A stretch of 47,127 bases of DNA, taken from Auxenochlorella pyrenoidosa. Its lineage: Eukaryota; Chlorophyta; Trebouxiophyceae; Chlorellales; Chlorellaceae. The notes beneath the pieces were generated by a model. It did no database searches. It was given only the letters and a program-made list of their open reading frames with translations, and was not told the DNA's origin. Position 1 is the first letter of the stretch. Each line of letters opens with the position of its first letter. Where the stretch lies: assembly GCA_001430745.1 (NCBI GenBank), contig KQ481955.1, positions 1,233,462 through 1,280,588 of the forward strand, given 5' to 3'. Below are positions 29,719-42,654 of the stretch, piece after piece. Made by a program: the position numbers and the translations under genes.

Positions 29719-32700
29719 CTAGCGCCGCTGGTAGCTGACAAACCGCAGCAGCAGCGAGAAGCTGCAGAGGGCAGAGGGAGTCAGGGAAGTGCAGGCGTAC
29801 CGTGAGCCAGGGCCTGCAGCTAACTGCAGCTTGGCCTGGGATGCACCTCAGCAGCTCCGAGCCAGTGTACCCGTCTGCACGGGATCCACCCACCTGAGGC
29901 GAAAGAACAACACGTATGCAAACACGATGAGCGTGCACCACCTGCACAGCGGCAGGACGGCATCCCAGTAACAGGAATCAAGGCAGGCAGGGCAAGGGGG
30001 CGGTCGCAGCAGAGGGCAGGCACAGCCGCTGCTGCCCTCTGGGCTCCCAGCCATGCCGCTTGCTGCCCCACTTTGCGGTGCCCTCGTCGCGGGCTTCAGC
30101 CCCCGGCGCAGCACGCCTGCTATGTCGCTCGCTGAGCAGCCGGCCCAGCGCCTGCCGCCCCCACCAGATGAAGGAGAAGTGGTAGTCAAAGTAGCTGGCC
30201 ATGAAGGCGCCCACGGTGGTCTGCTGCGTGCCAAAGGCGACCATGGGCACGTCGCTGTCGCCCAGCTGGCTGCCGCCTGCAGGGGGGACGTGCAAGCTAA
30301 GGTCATGCATCGACTGCACTGTGCTTGCAAGGAGGGGCAATGCGCAGCGCAGAGGGAGCAGCCTGCGTGCCGCACATGACTGCAGAGGTGCGGTAAAGCG
30401 CTCCCCAGGGCAGCTGCAAAGGTCGCGCTGCAAAGCCGCCGGCATTTGTGCTTGGCTGTTGGTAGGCTCGTTTGCAAGCAGAGCTGCTCACCGAGGCCGT
30501 ACAGGATCCAGGTCGTGGGAGAGATTCGGTTAAGCCACTTCCAGCCTGCAGGTCATTGCGTCAGGGCAGCCAGACAGCTTATCAAGCGAGCACGCCTGCA
30601 TGGACACATGCCGGCTGTCCTTTGATGGCAGGCAAGGACCCAGCAGCGACAAGCCGCCTGCAAGGGCGCAGGTGCTGCTCCATCTCTGGAGGGCAGGCCC
30701 AGCGCGCCGGCGGTGGCAGAACCTGCGCTGCCCCCTGCCCGCAGGCCCACGTAGGTGGGTATACCCACCCCGGGGGATCATCGGGTAGGGGATGAGGAAA
30801 CCATTAGAGATGGTCCACAGCTGGTTCAGCGAGGCCGCCAGCAGCTGCGCCATCAGCTGGTTGGGCGTGGCCGCCACCTGCGCTTGGTGCGACAAGGCGG
30901 GCTGCTGTCGGGCGCCGCAGGAGCGCTGCCTGCTTTGGAGCCCCTTGCCATTGGTGCCCCCCGTGCAGCCCGACTGCTGCGCAGCAACAGCCGCCTCCCC
31001 TGCCTCGGCCTGACAAATCAACATGGGCGGCACATGCAGCCTCCCTGCCTCCCTGCCCGCAAATCAAGCAGCGCCCGGCCCGTCCCCAACCCCTGCAAGC
31101 TCACCAGGAACTGGCCGCACAGCGTGTACATGAGCAGGGTGATGGCGTAGAGGAGCAAGAAATACTGCACAGAAGGGCAGGCACAAGATGGGGCGCGGTT
31201 CAAGGCAGACACATGGCACAGAAGCAGACAGGGCGGTCCAGAAATGCGGCGCAAACGCACAGGGGGGAACATCCCACAAGGAGTTTCCTGGGGCTCCCAC
31301 TCACAAAGTACTTCCAGGCAGTGTGCGAAAAGTGGACGAGCCAGTAGGTTATGTTCACCATCACCAACACTTGGAGCAGAAGGTAGGGCACCTGCGGGAG
31401 AGCAGGGCCGGCAGTGGGAGCAGGGTACACGCTGGGAGGCAAAGGAGAGCCGCTAGCTCCGTGTCGGCAGAGAGGCGGGCAGCAAGGCTGCAGGGGTTGC
31501 AAACTTGCAGCAGGGCCGGCAGGCACACGTCTTGATCGTATAGCTGAAACGCACCTCTGCCAGGCCGAGCGCAAGGGAGTATGGTCCGGGCGAGTAGAGC
31601 ATTGCTGCGCGCTCTGCAGGAGCAGCCAAGCAGGGGGGAGCAGGCTGAGATCACCTCACATTGGCCATGGCGACGGGATGCCGCATGCATGCTAGCTGCC
31701 AATGAGAGCACAGGCGCACCTGCCGCCAGGAGCTGCAACCCCCGCGCGCACCTCGGTAGAACACCACTCGCTCGGCGGCCACCAGCGGCTGCACCGACAT
31801 GGCGTTGAACATGCCTGCAGTGGTGCATCGGCACGTGAAGGGTGGATGCACTGATCTGGGGACACACTCGAAGGCCAAAAACCGGGCCCGTCGATGTGCA
31901 GCCAGAAGGCAAGTGCTGACGCCTACTGTCTCCAATCTGCTGCCTCTCGGGTACGGCTACGTGTCTCCCGCCACCCCGTCCCAGGCCCACCCATGAAGAT
32001 GGCAGCGGAGAAGAGCAGGCCCATCACATTTTGCACGCTGCCGATGTTGGCGGGCGCCTCGATGTGGCCGCGCCCGCGGTACGTGATGCCTGCGGGTGCA
32101 GGGCCATCGCCAGACGATCAGGCAAGGCCTTTCTGCGCCCTGCGCCAGCAAGGGCAAGACAGCGCACTTCCCGCATGGTCGGGCCCACACCCACCATAGA
32201 TGAGCGCGATCACGGCGGTCATGAAGAGCCGGATGAAGTTGTAGTGGGGGCTGCGGTAGTAGACCATGACAAACTTGCGCAGCAGCATGCGGCGCTGCAC
32301 GCGGTACGACGCGGCGTACTGGGAGGGCACCGCCAGCGGCGTGTGCGCAGCCAGCCCCTCCTCCATCAGGCGCTCCGCCGTGGCGTCGTTTTCCTTCCGA
32401 AGCTCGCTCGCCTGCGCAAGCACAGGGGTCAAAAACAAAGGCCAGAACGTACTATCACGCACCCTGCACTCACCCAGCTAGCAGAGTGTGCATGCCCAGA
32501 TGCGGTACAAGGATGCCAGACAGGTGCAGAGAAAATTCTCTGTCGTGCAATGGCCCCACTGGTCCGACCTTTCAAGACAGGGCATGCCCCTATTCTGGCT
32601 GCCTGTGCTGCAGCTCACAGCGTACACAGCAGGAAAGTCCACGTCAGCCGCCTCGTAAATGGTGGCCATGCTGCCGCCAGTCACTTCCAGCATCCTGTGG

Positions 32701-35700
32701 GCGGCACGTGCGAGGGTGGCCTTGAAGGTGTGCTGATCGTGTGGGCAGCAGCGCGGAAAGCACAGCAGCAGCTTGCAAGGGCCGCTTTGGAGAATGCCCG
32801 CCCTGGAGTTCATGCACAATGTACACTCAATCTTTCAGCCCTCAGCCTTGCAGAGGCGCCCCACCAGGTGGCGGGGTTGGAGCCCGGGCGGATGCCATGC
32901 ACCCCCGGCTGCCTCTCCAGGTAGGCAATCAGGTGTCGGCTCTCGAACCCCAGCGGCCCAAAGTAGCTGAGCCGCCCGCCCAGCTGCATGAGCAGCAGCA
33001 TGTCAAAGGACTCGAAAATCTCGGTGGAGGGCTGCACAGGGTGGGGCGGGGCAGAGGGAGGCGACGACTGGGTGGGCCATGCTTGCGTTTGTTCACAGCC
33101 TGTCTGGCCGCTACAGGACTTGCGACAGAGAGATACGAGGGGGTGCGGGGGGAAGGGCAAGGGGACCTGCAGCGGGCCCAGCAGCAGGCGAGGCAGAAGG
33201 GGCACCATTCTGCCCTGCTTGCCACAGCGAGCGACGCGGGTGTAACGTATGGCCCATGGGCCCAGCAGCAGCCCTGCTTGCCTGGTGGATGGTCACCACC
33301 ACCGTGCGGTTGCTCTTGGCCACGTTCTGAATGGTGCCGGGGTGGGGGCGAGGGAGGGAGCCTGAAAGGCAGAGTGCAGCCTTGGTCCTGGCCACACACG
33401 CGATGGCTGTGACCGGTTTGTTGCAACAAAAGCTCCGGGACTGTGTTGCAAGTTCCGCTGCGGTCAGACAGACTTTAAGCCAAATCAAGCCTGGGTCTCA
33501 CTTGAATGGTGCGCATTACGATGGCCGCCGCCCGTGCGTCCAGCCCGCTCGTGGGCTCGCTGCAGTGGGGGGGGGGGATGAAGGACCTATAGGCTTGCGG
33601 TTTGGCAAGCACAGGGCTTGATGGCACAAACGAATGCCTGCAGCAGAGCAGGCCAAACTGTCGTACAGCCTGTACAGCATCCCCAGTTGGAGAAGCAAAC
33701 CAAGAAAACAAAAACCTGAAAACAGAAACACCACCCACTCCAGGAAGAGCGCCGCCGGCGCCGCCACCAGCTCCACTGCGATGCTCAGCCGCTTGCGCTG
33801 CTCCACCGACAGGCCCTGCCCGCCGTCGCCGTCGCCCACGATGCTGTGCTGCAGGCGCGCCAGCTCCGTCATCTCCAGCACCTCGCCCACCAGCTGGGCC
33901 ACCTGCAGAGGAGCAGCTCAACATGGCGACGGGGGCAGCACAGCGTTGTCAGTGTGTGTTGGTCAGCCTGTGCTCACAACTCATACTGACAGAAAGAACC
34001 GCCTGCAGGGCACTGCAGCGCGAGGAACTGGGGGCTGCGAGCGAGCGTGGGCAGCCCATGCGGCGTCCCTCACTCCAGCCCCAGAGCTGGCGCAAACATG
34101 GTGCCTGCAAAGGCCATCCCTCTGGACAGCGGCCACGCACCTTGGCATTGGGGATGTCTGCCGCCAGGCGGAGCCGTGCGCTGAACACGAGCGACTCGCG
34201 CACAGTGGACCGCCCCGAGTGGATGTCCTGCAGAGCCGTGGCGAGCAGAGCCTCAGGAGGCACAGTCTCACGGGGAGGGAAGGCGCGGTGGCGACTGCGG
34301 GTGCAGGCCGGGCGCAGCCGCATGTGCAGCCTGCGTGAGAATGTCAAGAGGCCGCCGACCCTGCTGGCAGCTGCACACCCGGTTGCGGCCCTGCCCTGCA
34401 CCTGCTGCTCCACGTAGCCGCAGACGCGGGACCAGGTGGCCTGGACCTTGGGATACCTGCAGCAAGGGAGGCAGCCGGGGGGTGCGGCAGGATGGCAGGA
34501 GAGGCGGCCGCTTCTGTGGCGTTGTATGCAAGCCTTGTCTGCCGGGCCTGTGCACAACTCATGCCCTTGTCAAACAAACGACCCCATAGGAATGTGGCAC
34601 CAGTGGTCTGCAGCTCAGGCAGCTCGCTCACCCGTTGACCAGGATGTCGCCTCGCAGCAGGCCCACCGTCTTGCGCCCCAACACACAGTCCATGAGCGTG
34701 GTCTGCGTGTGGCAGGGGCACGGCAAGTCACGACACAGCAAAGTTCACAGCAGGGCGGGTCAGGCAAGGTGAACGACAGGGGGAAAGGCACGGTGGCGGC
34801 AGCTATCCCGCCCTGCAAAGCAGCCGACATGCAACCAGCGACAGGTCCTGCCCCCCAGCTAGCTGGCACTTGCCTTGCCAGCCCCCGAGCCGCCCATGAG
34901 CGCGGTCAGGTCCCCTGGGGCCGCATAGAAGCTCACGCCTGCAGGGTCAGGCCAGAGCAATGACCTCGGTGCCTGGCGGCTGCACACACCAAACTGGCAG
35001 CAGGGATGTGCGCCCTGCGCTGCAGACCTGCCTGCACGTTGCAGCCCGGGCCTGGAGGCGTGCCACTGTGCGCTGGGCCTCCTCCGCTGACGATCGCAAC
35101 CAGGGGGAGGAACGAACATCCCAGATTGAGCATCTGCCTCACCCTTTAGGAGTTCCAGCTTGCCGCTGATCTCCCTGTCGTGTGTGTCCTTGACCACCCC
35201 GGCCGCCTCGCCGTGGCTTGGGTCCGGCACGTAGTAGCTGCCAGGGGGTGGGGACGGGGGTGGGATGTGTGTGTGGGGGGTTGCTTGATACACAGAGCAG
35301 CAGTTGTGCAAGGGGGCTAAATGACACTGGGACACTGAGTGGGCACCGCCACGGCGCGCACAGGTCTCTGCCCCACATGGCTTGCAACGTTTTCAGCCCT
35401 CTGCCAGGGACAGGCACGCACCGTAGGTCTCGGCAGACGAGGGTGACGGGCGTAAACGGGACTGCCACCTTTTCTTGCGCTGTGCCGCTGTCGCTGGCGG
35501 TCTGTACTGGGGAAACAGGTGTGGCAACCTGTACCGCAGGCATGCCGGGCTCGACAGGGGCTGGCACAGGGTCTGCCCCTGCTGTGGGTCTGCCGGTTGC
35601 AGCTGCCTGTGCAGCATCCTGGGCAGGTCCTTCCTGTGCAGTGTGCCCGCTGGCAGGCATCGTTGTTGCCACCATCTCCACGGCAGCTGCTGGCTTTGCG

Positions 35701-38700
35701 TCTGCCACCAGCGCTGGCGGCGCCTCCTCATCCCTGCCACGAGCGGCCGAGGCGCCCTGCGGGCCCGACAGCATGCGGCGCAGCCGGCTCTTGGTGGGCG
35801 ACAGGGTGGCCAGCAGCTGGCGGCGGGTGCGCAGCTGGCGCTGCAAGCGAGAGAAGATGTTGCGCGACGTCTCCTTGCACTTCTCCGCGTCGGGCACTGC
35901 GGCAGTAGGGGGGGGTTGGAGGTGAAGGCGCAGCTTGCTGTGCTTGCTTGCTTGTTTGGGCCTAACAGTCTGTCTAACCGCAACGGAACTTGCGACACAG
36001 CTTGTAGCTTGCTTGCTTGGCACATGAGCATCCATCGCAGGGCCCCTCTGCAAGGGGCCCAGGCGCAGCAGCATCAGGGGCGCGCGCCACGCAGCCTAGC
36101 CAGCCCTGCAGGTCCCATACGATCCACACGTGCAGCGCCCACCTGTGGGCTGCGGCGCCGGCGGGTTGGTCAGCCGCAGCGCGACGGTGGCCCCCGCGGT
36201 GTACACAATCAGCATGCCCCATAGGAAGCCCACAGCGCCCCAGATGTACGCAGGGTCGGGCGGGAAGCCAAAGGGCTGCGGGGAGGGCCCACAGGCAGAA
36301 AGAGAGCGAGAACACGTCGGCACTGGCGCTCTCCATGGAGTTGACACGCCTGGGACCCTGTAAAGGTTCGCTGCGTCTGCAGGCCGCAACGTGCCTCCGT
36401 CTCCATCCCAGCTGACCGTGGTGGTCAAAAAAAGGGCTGCCTTAAGGAGACGCTCACCTGCATGATGGTCTCCCCGGCTGTCAGGCCAGGGGCGACCTCG
36501 TACTGCCACCGCCCCGCGGTCAGCTCGTTGATGGTGATGGCTCTGATGGCCCAACTCTGCACCATGATTGGGACAGGCAAGACGAGGGTGAGAGACAGAG
36601 AGGGCACATCGCAAGCTGCTGTAAACGCACCAAAGGCGCATCACGGGGGGCAGCCTCCTTGACATGTGTGCGCATGCTGACAGGTGGCAGCACACGTGTG
36701 CGGAAGCGGCTCGGCAGCAGGCTGAGACACACTGGGCCCCCCTCTCGCCAGAGGGTTCAGCCAGTACAGCCAGATCATGTAGCCGGGGATGGCGGGGCGC
36801 ACGATGGAGAAGCCTGAGGGAGAGGGGGGCACAAGCCTGGCGAGCTGGGCGGCAGAGAGGGCGCATAGCTCGCAACGAGTGCGCAGAGGCCCTGCGGCAA
36901 GGTGCGCAAGGCAACCCGAGCAGCTCTGTCGTCTTCTTTGAAGCCCTTAGCCTGTGGGCGCCCACCATTTGTCACCACCATGAGCAGCAGGATGAGCATC
37001 GCCACTGAGTTGGCCATAACCATGGTCGATCCGGAGTAGCCAATCATGCGGAACAGGCCGGCTGCGGGTTGTCAGACCGGGGGTTGGAAGGTGAGTAATG
37101 AGAGACGCCAAGGCAGGAGCTTGGCAGGCACGCATTAGGCATCTGGCCTTGTCCCTGGTTGAAGCATGCCACGCATGCCTTGCCCCCATCAGAGTTTTAG
37201 TCCATGGGCAGGACAGGCCTCAGCAAGAATGCCTGTTCCTGCTGTGTGGGTCTCACCCAGGCAGTTGGAGGAGCTCCATGTGACGAGCAGGTAAATGAAG
37301 AAGTTGCTCGCTGTGCGCGTCAGCCCAGAGATCTGCAGGCGGGCAAAGGGAGTTCCGCATGCAGAGTCAAGAGATGCTGATGCTTTGTTGCACCATACAA
37401 TGTGATTGGAAAAATTAGCTACCGGGCAGGACAGACAAGGGAAGGCAGGACTGACAAGGGGAGCTGATAACCTTTCCCAGGCAGTGTTGACACAAGCCCT
37501 GGCGGCAGGCTGAAGGCTTGTCCGAATGGGGCTTCCACCCCTTGGCCTCACCCAGTAGACCACCAGCGAGAACACGACCGACTCCATTGTTGACTGGGGC
37601 ATCTGCATGATGACCTGCACTCGGTACGATGTTCCAGGAAAACAGCAGCTGGGTGAGTAGTGGGTTGTGCTTTAGGTACCCAGTGCATGCACGGCCCGCA
37701 ATGGGAAGCGGGCCCTCACACAGTGCTCTTTCAGGCAGCTGGCAGGCAGGCACATATGTATGCATGGCAGGCAGGCATGCCGTACATCCCTTCCGATGAA
37801 GCAGGGCAGGACACCTCGCCTGAGCCACTGAATAATTCCAGGCCGGGAACAGGTGGTTGTCACGCTGCTTGTAGAAGGTCGACTTGGAGAGGAAGGCAAA
37901 GGCGAGCTGCGGCGCGGAGCTCATGCTGCAGGAGGGGCGATTGGTGGGGCCACGTGGCAATGGATAGGTGCAGCTGCAACCTTGTGGGCACACAAGACCG
38001 CCAAGGCAGCAATGGGCAGGCACCATGGCCCCCCTGTTGACCAGGGCCAACCCTCGCGCCCTGTGCAAGGCTGGAACGCACGAGAGGAAGATGGCCGACA
38101 GCACGCAGACGGCCACGGCGTTGCGGCCGTCCTCGGGGGTGGGCTGGATGGTGGCAAACAGGGAGGAGATGATGAGGCCCATGATGAGTGTCTGCACCAC
38201 GCGTGCTGCAGTGCGGGAGGTGGGGGTGAGTGGGTGGTGGGTGGTGTGGGTGGTGGGGCGGGGGTGGGGTGGGGTGGGGGGGAGGGGGGGGGGGGGTTGA
38301 GAAGGGGTGCAGTTGCAAAGAAGCTGCTTCAGCGATCAGGAGAACACCCGCTGCATGCAAAGTACGGCAAGGTTGCGCATGTGCTGCCCGGCTTCAAGGC
38401 AGGCCAGATGGCTCGCCCCGGATATCGCCGCCACACGACAGGTGGCGCAAGATCGGCTCGCGCAGCTCACCAATGAAAAAGTGCTTCATGCGCAGGTTGA
38501 GGCGCAGCTGGCGCCGAACCACCTCGCGCACCAGCACCCACGCACTGCAGCAAAGCAGGGAGTGAAGTTTGGCAGCCCTGCTAGCTTCCAGCAGGTCAGA
38601 ACATCAGCTGGGAGCTGGCAGGTGTGTTTTCAGAGAAGGGTCCCGCAGGCACAGCGGCCTCGACACTGTGGCAAGCACTGCCCGTGAGCGCGCACCTGTT

Positions 38701-41700
38701 GCCGTAGGGCGCAGTCTGCAGCGCCCGCCTGGACTGCGGGGAGGTCTCAAAGGGCGCGTGCTCCAACTGGTGCAGGATGCCCCTCCCATAAGCTGTCTGC
38801 TCCCAAAAGGCCCGCTGCATCTGCTCCAAGGAGATAAGCAGCTTGCCCGGGGGTGCCGCCAGCAGAGCAGCGGGCGCTCGGTCCGCCTCTGAAGAGCGCA
38901 CGGAAGCGGGAACCAGTGGCACGCATGGTACAGTGGGATCCATGGGCGGGGCCGCAACTGCCCACAATGCAGCTTGCTTGCCACTCCCGCTCACGACACA
39001 GCATGCCTGCCGCTCCCGCTCATGACGCAGCAGCATGCCACTCCCAGCCCCCAGCCTTGCCCACCTGTGAGCCCATGCTGCTTCAGCAGCTCGGCATCGG
39101 CATACAGCCACTGCCCTGCTGGTGTGGTGATCTCCTGCAGAGTCAAGAGCATTTCGCGCTATGCGAAGGCATCCGGAGGGAACCACAAAACTGCTTTGAC
39201 AGCCTGGCAATCAAGGCGGGGCCTTCAAGCTCCTGTCGCCTACAGGGCAGCGTCTGCTGCCCAGGCCGGCCGGCTCACCTGCAGGAAGCTGCCACGGTCC
39301 TTGCGAGTTGGACAGACCAGGTGCAGCCGGTCCTGAAAGTGCGCCAGCACAGCGTCCACGGGGCCGCTGCGTGGGAGAGGAGCAGGTGTGGCGCAGGGTG
39401 CGGGGCGGCATGGGTCGGCAAGGGACGCAGCGCCGGGCGAGCGGGTGTGCAGGCATGAGAGGCGCGCCGCACACTCTTACGGGCGCTGCAGGAAATTAAA
39501 GCACAGCATGCTGGCCGTGAAGTATCAGGCGTCCAAAGGACTGCACTTGCAGCTCATCAAGTACCGGGCGCTCAAAGGACAGCCCGCTCTGCTCACTGGT
39601 AGATGACGCGGCCGTCGGTGAGCAGCAGGATGTCGTCAAAGAGGTGGACGACCTCGGGGGCGGGCTGCAGCAGCGAGATGAGGAAGGTGCGATCCAGGGC
39701 GTGCGCGACGTCTCTGCAAGGGAGGGCAGGAGAACTCATGAGCTGGCAGGCCTTGGCCCCGGCAGCAGTGGAGTTGGCGGGGCTGAAGCTGCATTCATGC
39801 TGGGACGCCAGCATAGTGCAGAACCCTTCCCCAGGCCACCGCCATTCAACCGCTTGCCCACTGCTCCCAAGCTGCAGACCTGAATGTCTTGATGACTGAA
39901 AAAGTGGTGGCAGAGTCCAGCCCCGTTGAAATCTCGTCCATAAAAACCACCGGCTGCTGCCCAACCTGCGCCGCCCGCCGCCAGAGGCGTGACAGGCGTT
40001 CAGCTCACAGAGGCGGAAGCAAGGCAGGTTGGCGGCTGGCGAAGCGGCCCACGGGGCTCAACACATCCCTGCCATAGCCAGACAGCAGCGGCAGCACTAC
40101 AGAGAGAAGCAAGATGTGCGGTACTGACGCTGGTACTCAGGTGCAGGCAGCCAACCCACCAGGATTTCTGCCGTGGTCAGCCGTTTGCGCTCGCCGCCGC
40201 TGATGCCCCGCTGCTCGGTGGACCCCACAAGTGTCTGCAGGCATGCCCAGGCAACACACAGGCATGCAGGCAGCTGTGAGGCTCAGGCAGGGATGTGCAG
40301 CAAGGCTTGGGCCAGCTAACTGCCCTCCAATCAGGTGTGCTTGCACTTCCACGTTCCATATGCTGGCGCGGTGCAGCCCTGCAGGCACGGCTGGAGGGCG
40401 CCCCTTGCCTGGGCTGTGTGCGCCAGGCCCATGATGCGAAGCACCAGGTAGGGCAGCAGCCGGTGCCCCACCACCTGCATGCAGGCGCGCACACAGCACT
40501 TGGGGTGGGTGGGTCACCCCATGGCAGCAGGACAGCAAGATTTTGGCATCCACATGCAGGCAGCCGAGCAGAGCCAGCGCGACACAGCACAGCGGGTGCC
40601 CTCAACACACATCAGGCCCCGCACCTGGCGCATCGCCTCTGCAAACTCCTCTTCAGCATCGAGCAGCTCCACGCTGCCGGCAGGGCTGCCCTGCCCGCTG
40701 CGGCTGCCGGGCCCCTCGGCGCCAGGGCCCAGCCCATGTGGGGATGGCCGGCCGCTGCTCCCGCTGGGAGTCGCAGGTGTGTGGCCTCTGGGGGGCTGCC
40801 CATCCTGAGGCGGCTTCAGGAGGCGTAAGGGAGTGCACTGGGAAGAGTGGCAGCGACAGGGTGCTGAAAACCTACCTGCATCAGCCACGACCAAGGCGTC
40901 CAGCCAGGCTGTCCCAGGTGCAAGCGTGGTGCCCACCCACCTGCTGCGTGGCGCCGCCGCCCTCTGCCGACGCCAGCCGCGAGTCGGCGGCAGCCAGCAC
41001 CTGCCGGCTGCTGACATTTGCCCTGGAGGCGGCGTCCAGCCGCGAGTACAGCATCTCCCGCTGCTGCGGCCCGACCTGGCAGCGAAAGGCAAACTCCACG
41101 GTCTCCTGCACAGTCAGGTCTGCAGAGGAGGGTGCGGCAGAGCAGTGTAGGAACAACGGAACATATGTGGTGAGGACGGGTGGCGAACTGTTTGGCTGGC
41201 TGGGTGCTGAGGACAGCCGGCCCCCTGCACGCTGCGCTGTGAGGCAGCACACCCAGCACGCAGAGCCCTGCTGCTCACGAACAAGCATGCCGCCCACCTG
41301 CAATATGGTTGTCCCGCTGCTGCACCAGCCCAGCCGTGCGCCGCGTCTGGAACTCATCCAGGCTCTGCCCGTTGTACCTGATGGTGCCGCTGATCTGCGC
41401 ACCAGCGATAATAGGCATGGTATGCCAGGGCGGCAGTAGTGATACAGCTTGGAGGCGAAGGATGGGCCGACGGCGGCGGCAGCAGTGAGCAACCAAGGTT
41501 CGCAGAGGAGCTCAAGACAGAGCAGCCAGTGCGATAGATTGGCAAAAACAGGCCAGTGCAGAGCGGCTGCTGTTCGCTACGCCAGCTGCTGCGAAGGCAT
41601 GCTGGGGTTGCTGCTGCGCCCACCCGCAGGTTGCGACGGGGCCGCAGGCGGCCAGACAGCGCCTGCAGCAGCACAGACTTCCCTCCTGATGGCGGCCCCA

Positions 41701-42654
41701 GCAGCAGCGTCATGCGGCCTGCCAGGGTGCAGGGGCGCGAGGGAGGTAGAACTTTGCGACAGGCATGCAAGGATGCTTCACACACCCATGGCAGCACTAG
41801 CATGGTAGTGCCCTTCATGGCAAGCTTCGCTGCTTCACCCCTCTCATCATCTTGAGCTGCCGTATGAGCACCAACCCGGCTTGAGCACGCCGCTGATGCC
41901 GTCCAGGATCGTGTGCGGCGCCGTGGGCGGCCGCTGGAGGGTGACGGTGCGCAGCAGGCCCAGCGCGCTGTTCAGCACGCTGGGGTTTCCCGCCTTGCCC
42001 ACGAGGGCGTCTGCCTCGATGCGGAGATTGTGGTACTCCACCTCCACTGTGGGCAGCGGCCGCAGGTCCTTGCTGCAGGGGTGCTCGGGGTGGCGAGAAC
42101 AGGCGGGGGGCAAGGGGGCGCGTCAGGCGGGGCGGTGCGAACGGCAACAGCCCTGGAGGGGTGCCTCTGTAATTGAATGCGAGCGTTCCTCCATTGCAAA
42201 TTTCTCACATCACTGCCAGAAATGGGAACCGCAGCGGCTGGCAAGGGTGCCAGAACAATGGGAGCCGCTGTGAGCAGCGCGAAATCACGCAGTGCAGCTC
42301 ACCGCAGCAGCATGCCTAGCTTTTGCGCAAAGGTTAGCTCTCCGTGCCCCGAATGCAGCACTCTATCAGCGAGTGCACCCTTCTCCAGCCTGCAGTGGCC
42401 GCTAGCGAGGCAGAGATGAGACTTTGCAATTGCAAGTGGCATTTAGGTGCGCCGGCGCCGGCGGGCAGAGGTGCCGCCGACCCGCTGCTGGGCTCTCACC
42501 TAGACATTTTTTGAGATTTGACGTTCTTGAGCGCATGTCGAGCGGCACGTATGAGCTCTGCCTCGTCCTGTGACAGGCGTGGCCCGCTACCAGTAATAAG
42601 GCCTTCAAGGACGGACTGCCCCGTCTCCGAAAACGAACTTGCGATGCCAGGCAT
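29719..42654 (-). CDS. Full-size ABCG (PDR-type) transporter, 45 exons
   Basis: 45 phase-consistent exons give 1632 residues: 42654-42500, 42389-42303, 42072-41876, 41718-41624, 41394-41298, 41119-40941, 40804-40625, 40474-40409, 40234-40160, 39965-39880, 39713-39597, 39366-39279, 39134-39065, 38957-38696, 38544-38471, 38205-38082, 37925-37820, 37614-37552, 37332-37257, 37061-36966, 36813-36749, 36556-36458, 36275-36143, 35896-35422, 35237-35143, 34938-34874, 34702-34632, 34456-34402, 34227-34141, 33902-33739, 33559-33502, 33326-33282, 33031-32865, 32694-32619, 32411-32195, 32089-31991, 31814-31752, 31613-31555, 31391-31305, 31164-31105, 30877-30769, 30545-30492, 30276-30165, 29941-29894, 29761-29719. 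Layout is NBD1-TMD1-NBD2-TMD2, the reverse order typical of ABCG. NBD1: Walker A GPPSGGKS (154-161), signature RGISGGE, Walker B VVFMDE (D387). NBD2: GGSGAGKTT (1069-1077), LSVEQRKR, ALFLDEPTSGLD (D1201), then TIHQPS and NPATWMLEVT, all PDR hallmarks. TMDs lie at about 585-863 and 1330-1632. A linker of about 160 residues precedes NBD2. GC donors lie at 40408, 37819, 36748, 34873 and 33281. It is probably a plasma-membrane exporter; substrate unknown. Acceptors of exons 7 and 14 are the least certain. Confidence 0.9.
33081..33130 (+). repeat. Interspersed element copy C (ABCG intron)
   Basis: One of three related segments sharing the order GCTTG, TTTG, CTGTCT, CCGC and ACTTGCGACA. It is the most diverged copy, in the intron after exon 32 of the ABCG gene. 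Confidence 0.65.
33441..33490 (-). repeat. Interspersed element copy B (ABCG intron)
   Basis: On the - strand this reads GCTTGATTTGG, AGTCTGTCTGACCGCAGCGG, AACTTGCAACACAG. It is close to copy A and opposite in orientation to A and C; it lies in the intron after exon 31. Confidence 0.75.
35946..36000 (+). repeat. Interspersed element copy A (ABCG intron)
   Basis: This reads GCTTGTTTGGGCC, AGTCTGTCTAACCGCAACGG, AACTTGCGACACAG, in the intron before the long linker exon. Over the core it differs from copy B at only about three positions. Confidence 0.75.
38215..38296. repeat. G-rich low-complexity tract
   Basis: GGTGGGT/GGGGT units end in a run of 13 G (38284-38296) on the + strand, in an ABCG intron just before the donor-side sequences of exon 16's upstream intron. 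The transcript strand is C-rich; the + strand could form G-quadruplexes. Confidence 0.85.
38983..39050. repeat. Short minisatellite in ABCG intron
   Basis: A CACTCCCGCTCACGACACAG-like unit followed by CATGCC recurs about 2.5 times, slightly diverged, in the intron between exons 13 and 14. Confidence 0.6.
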
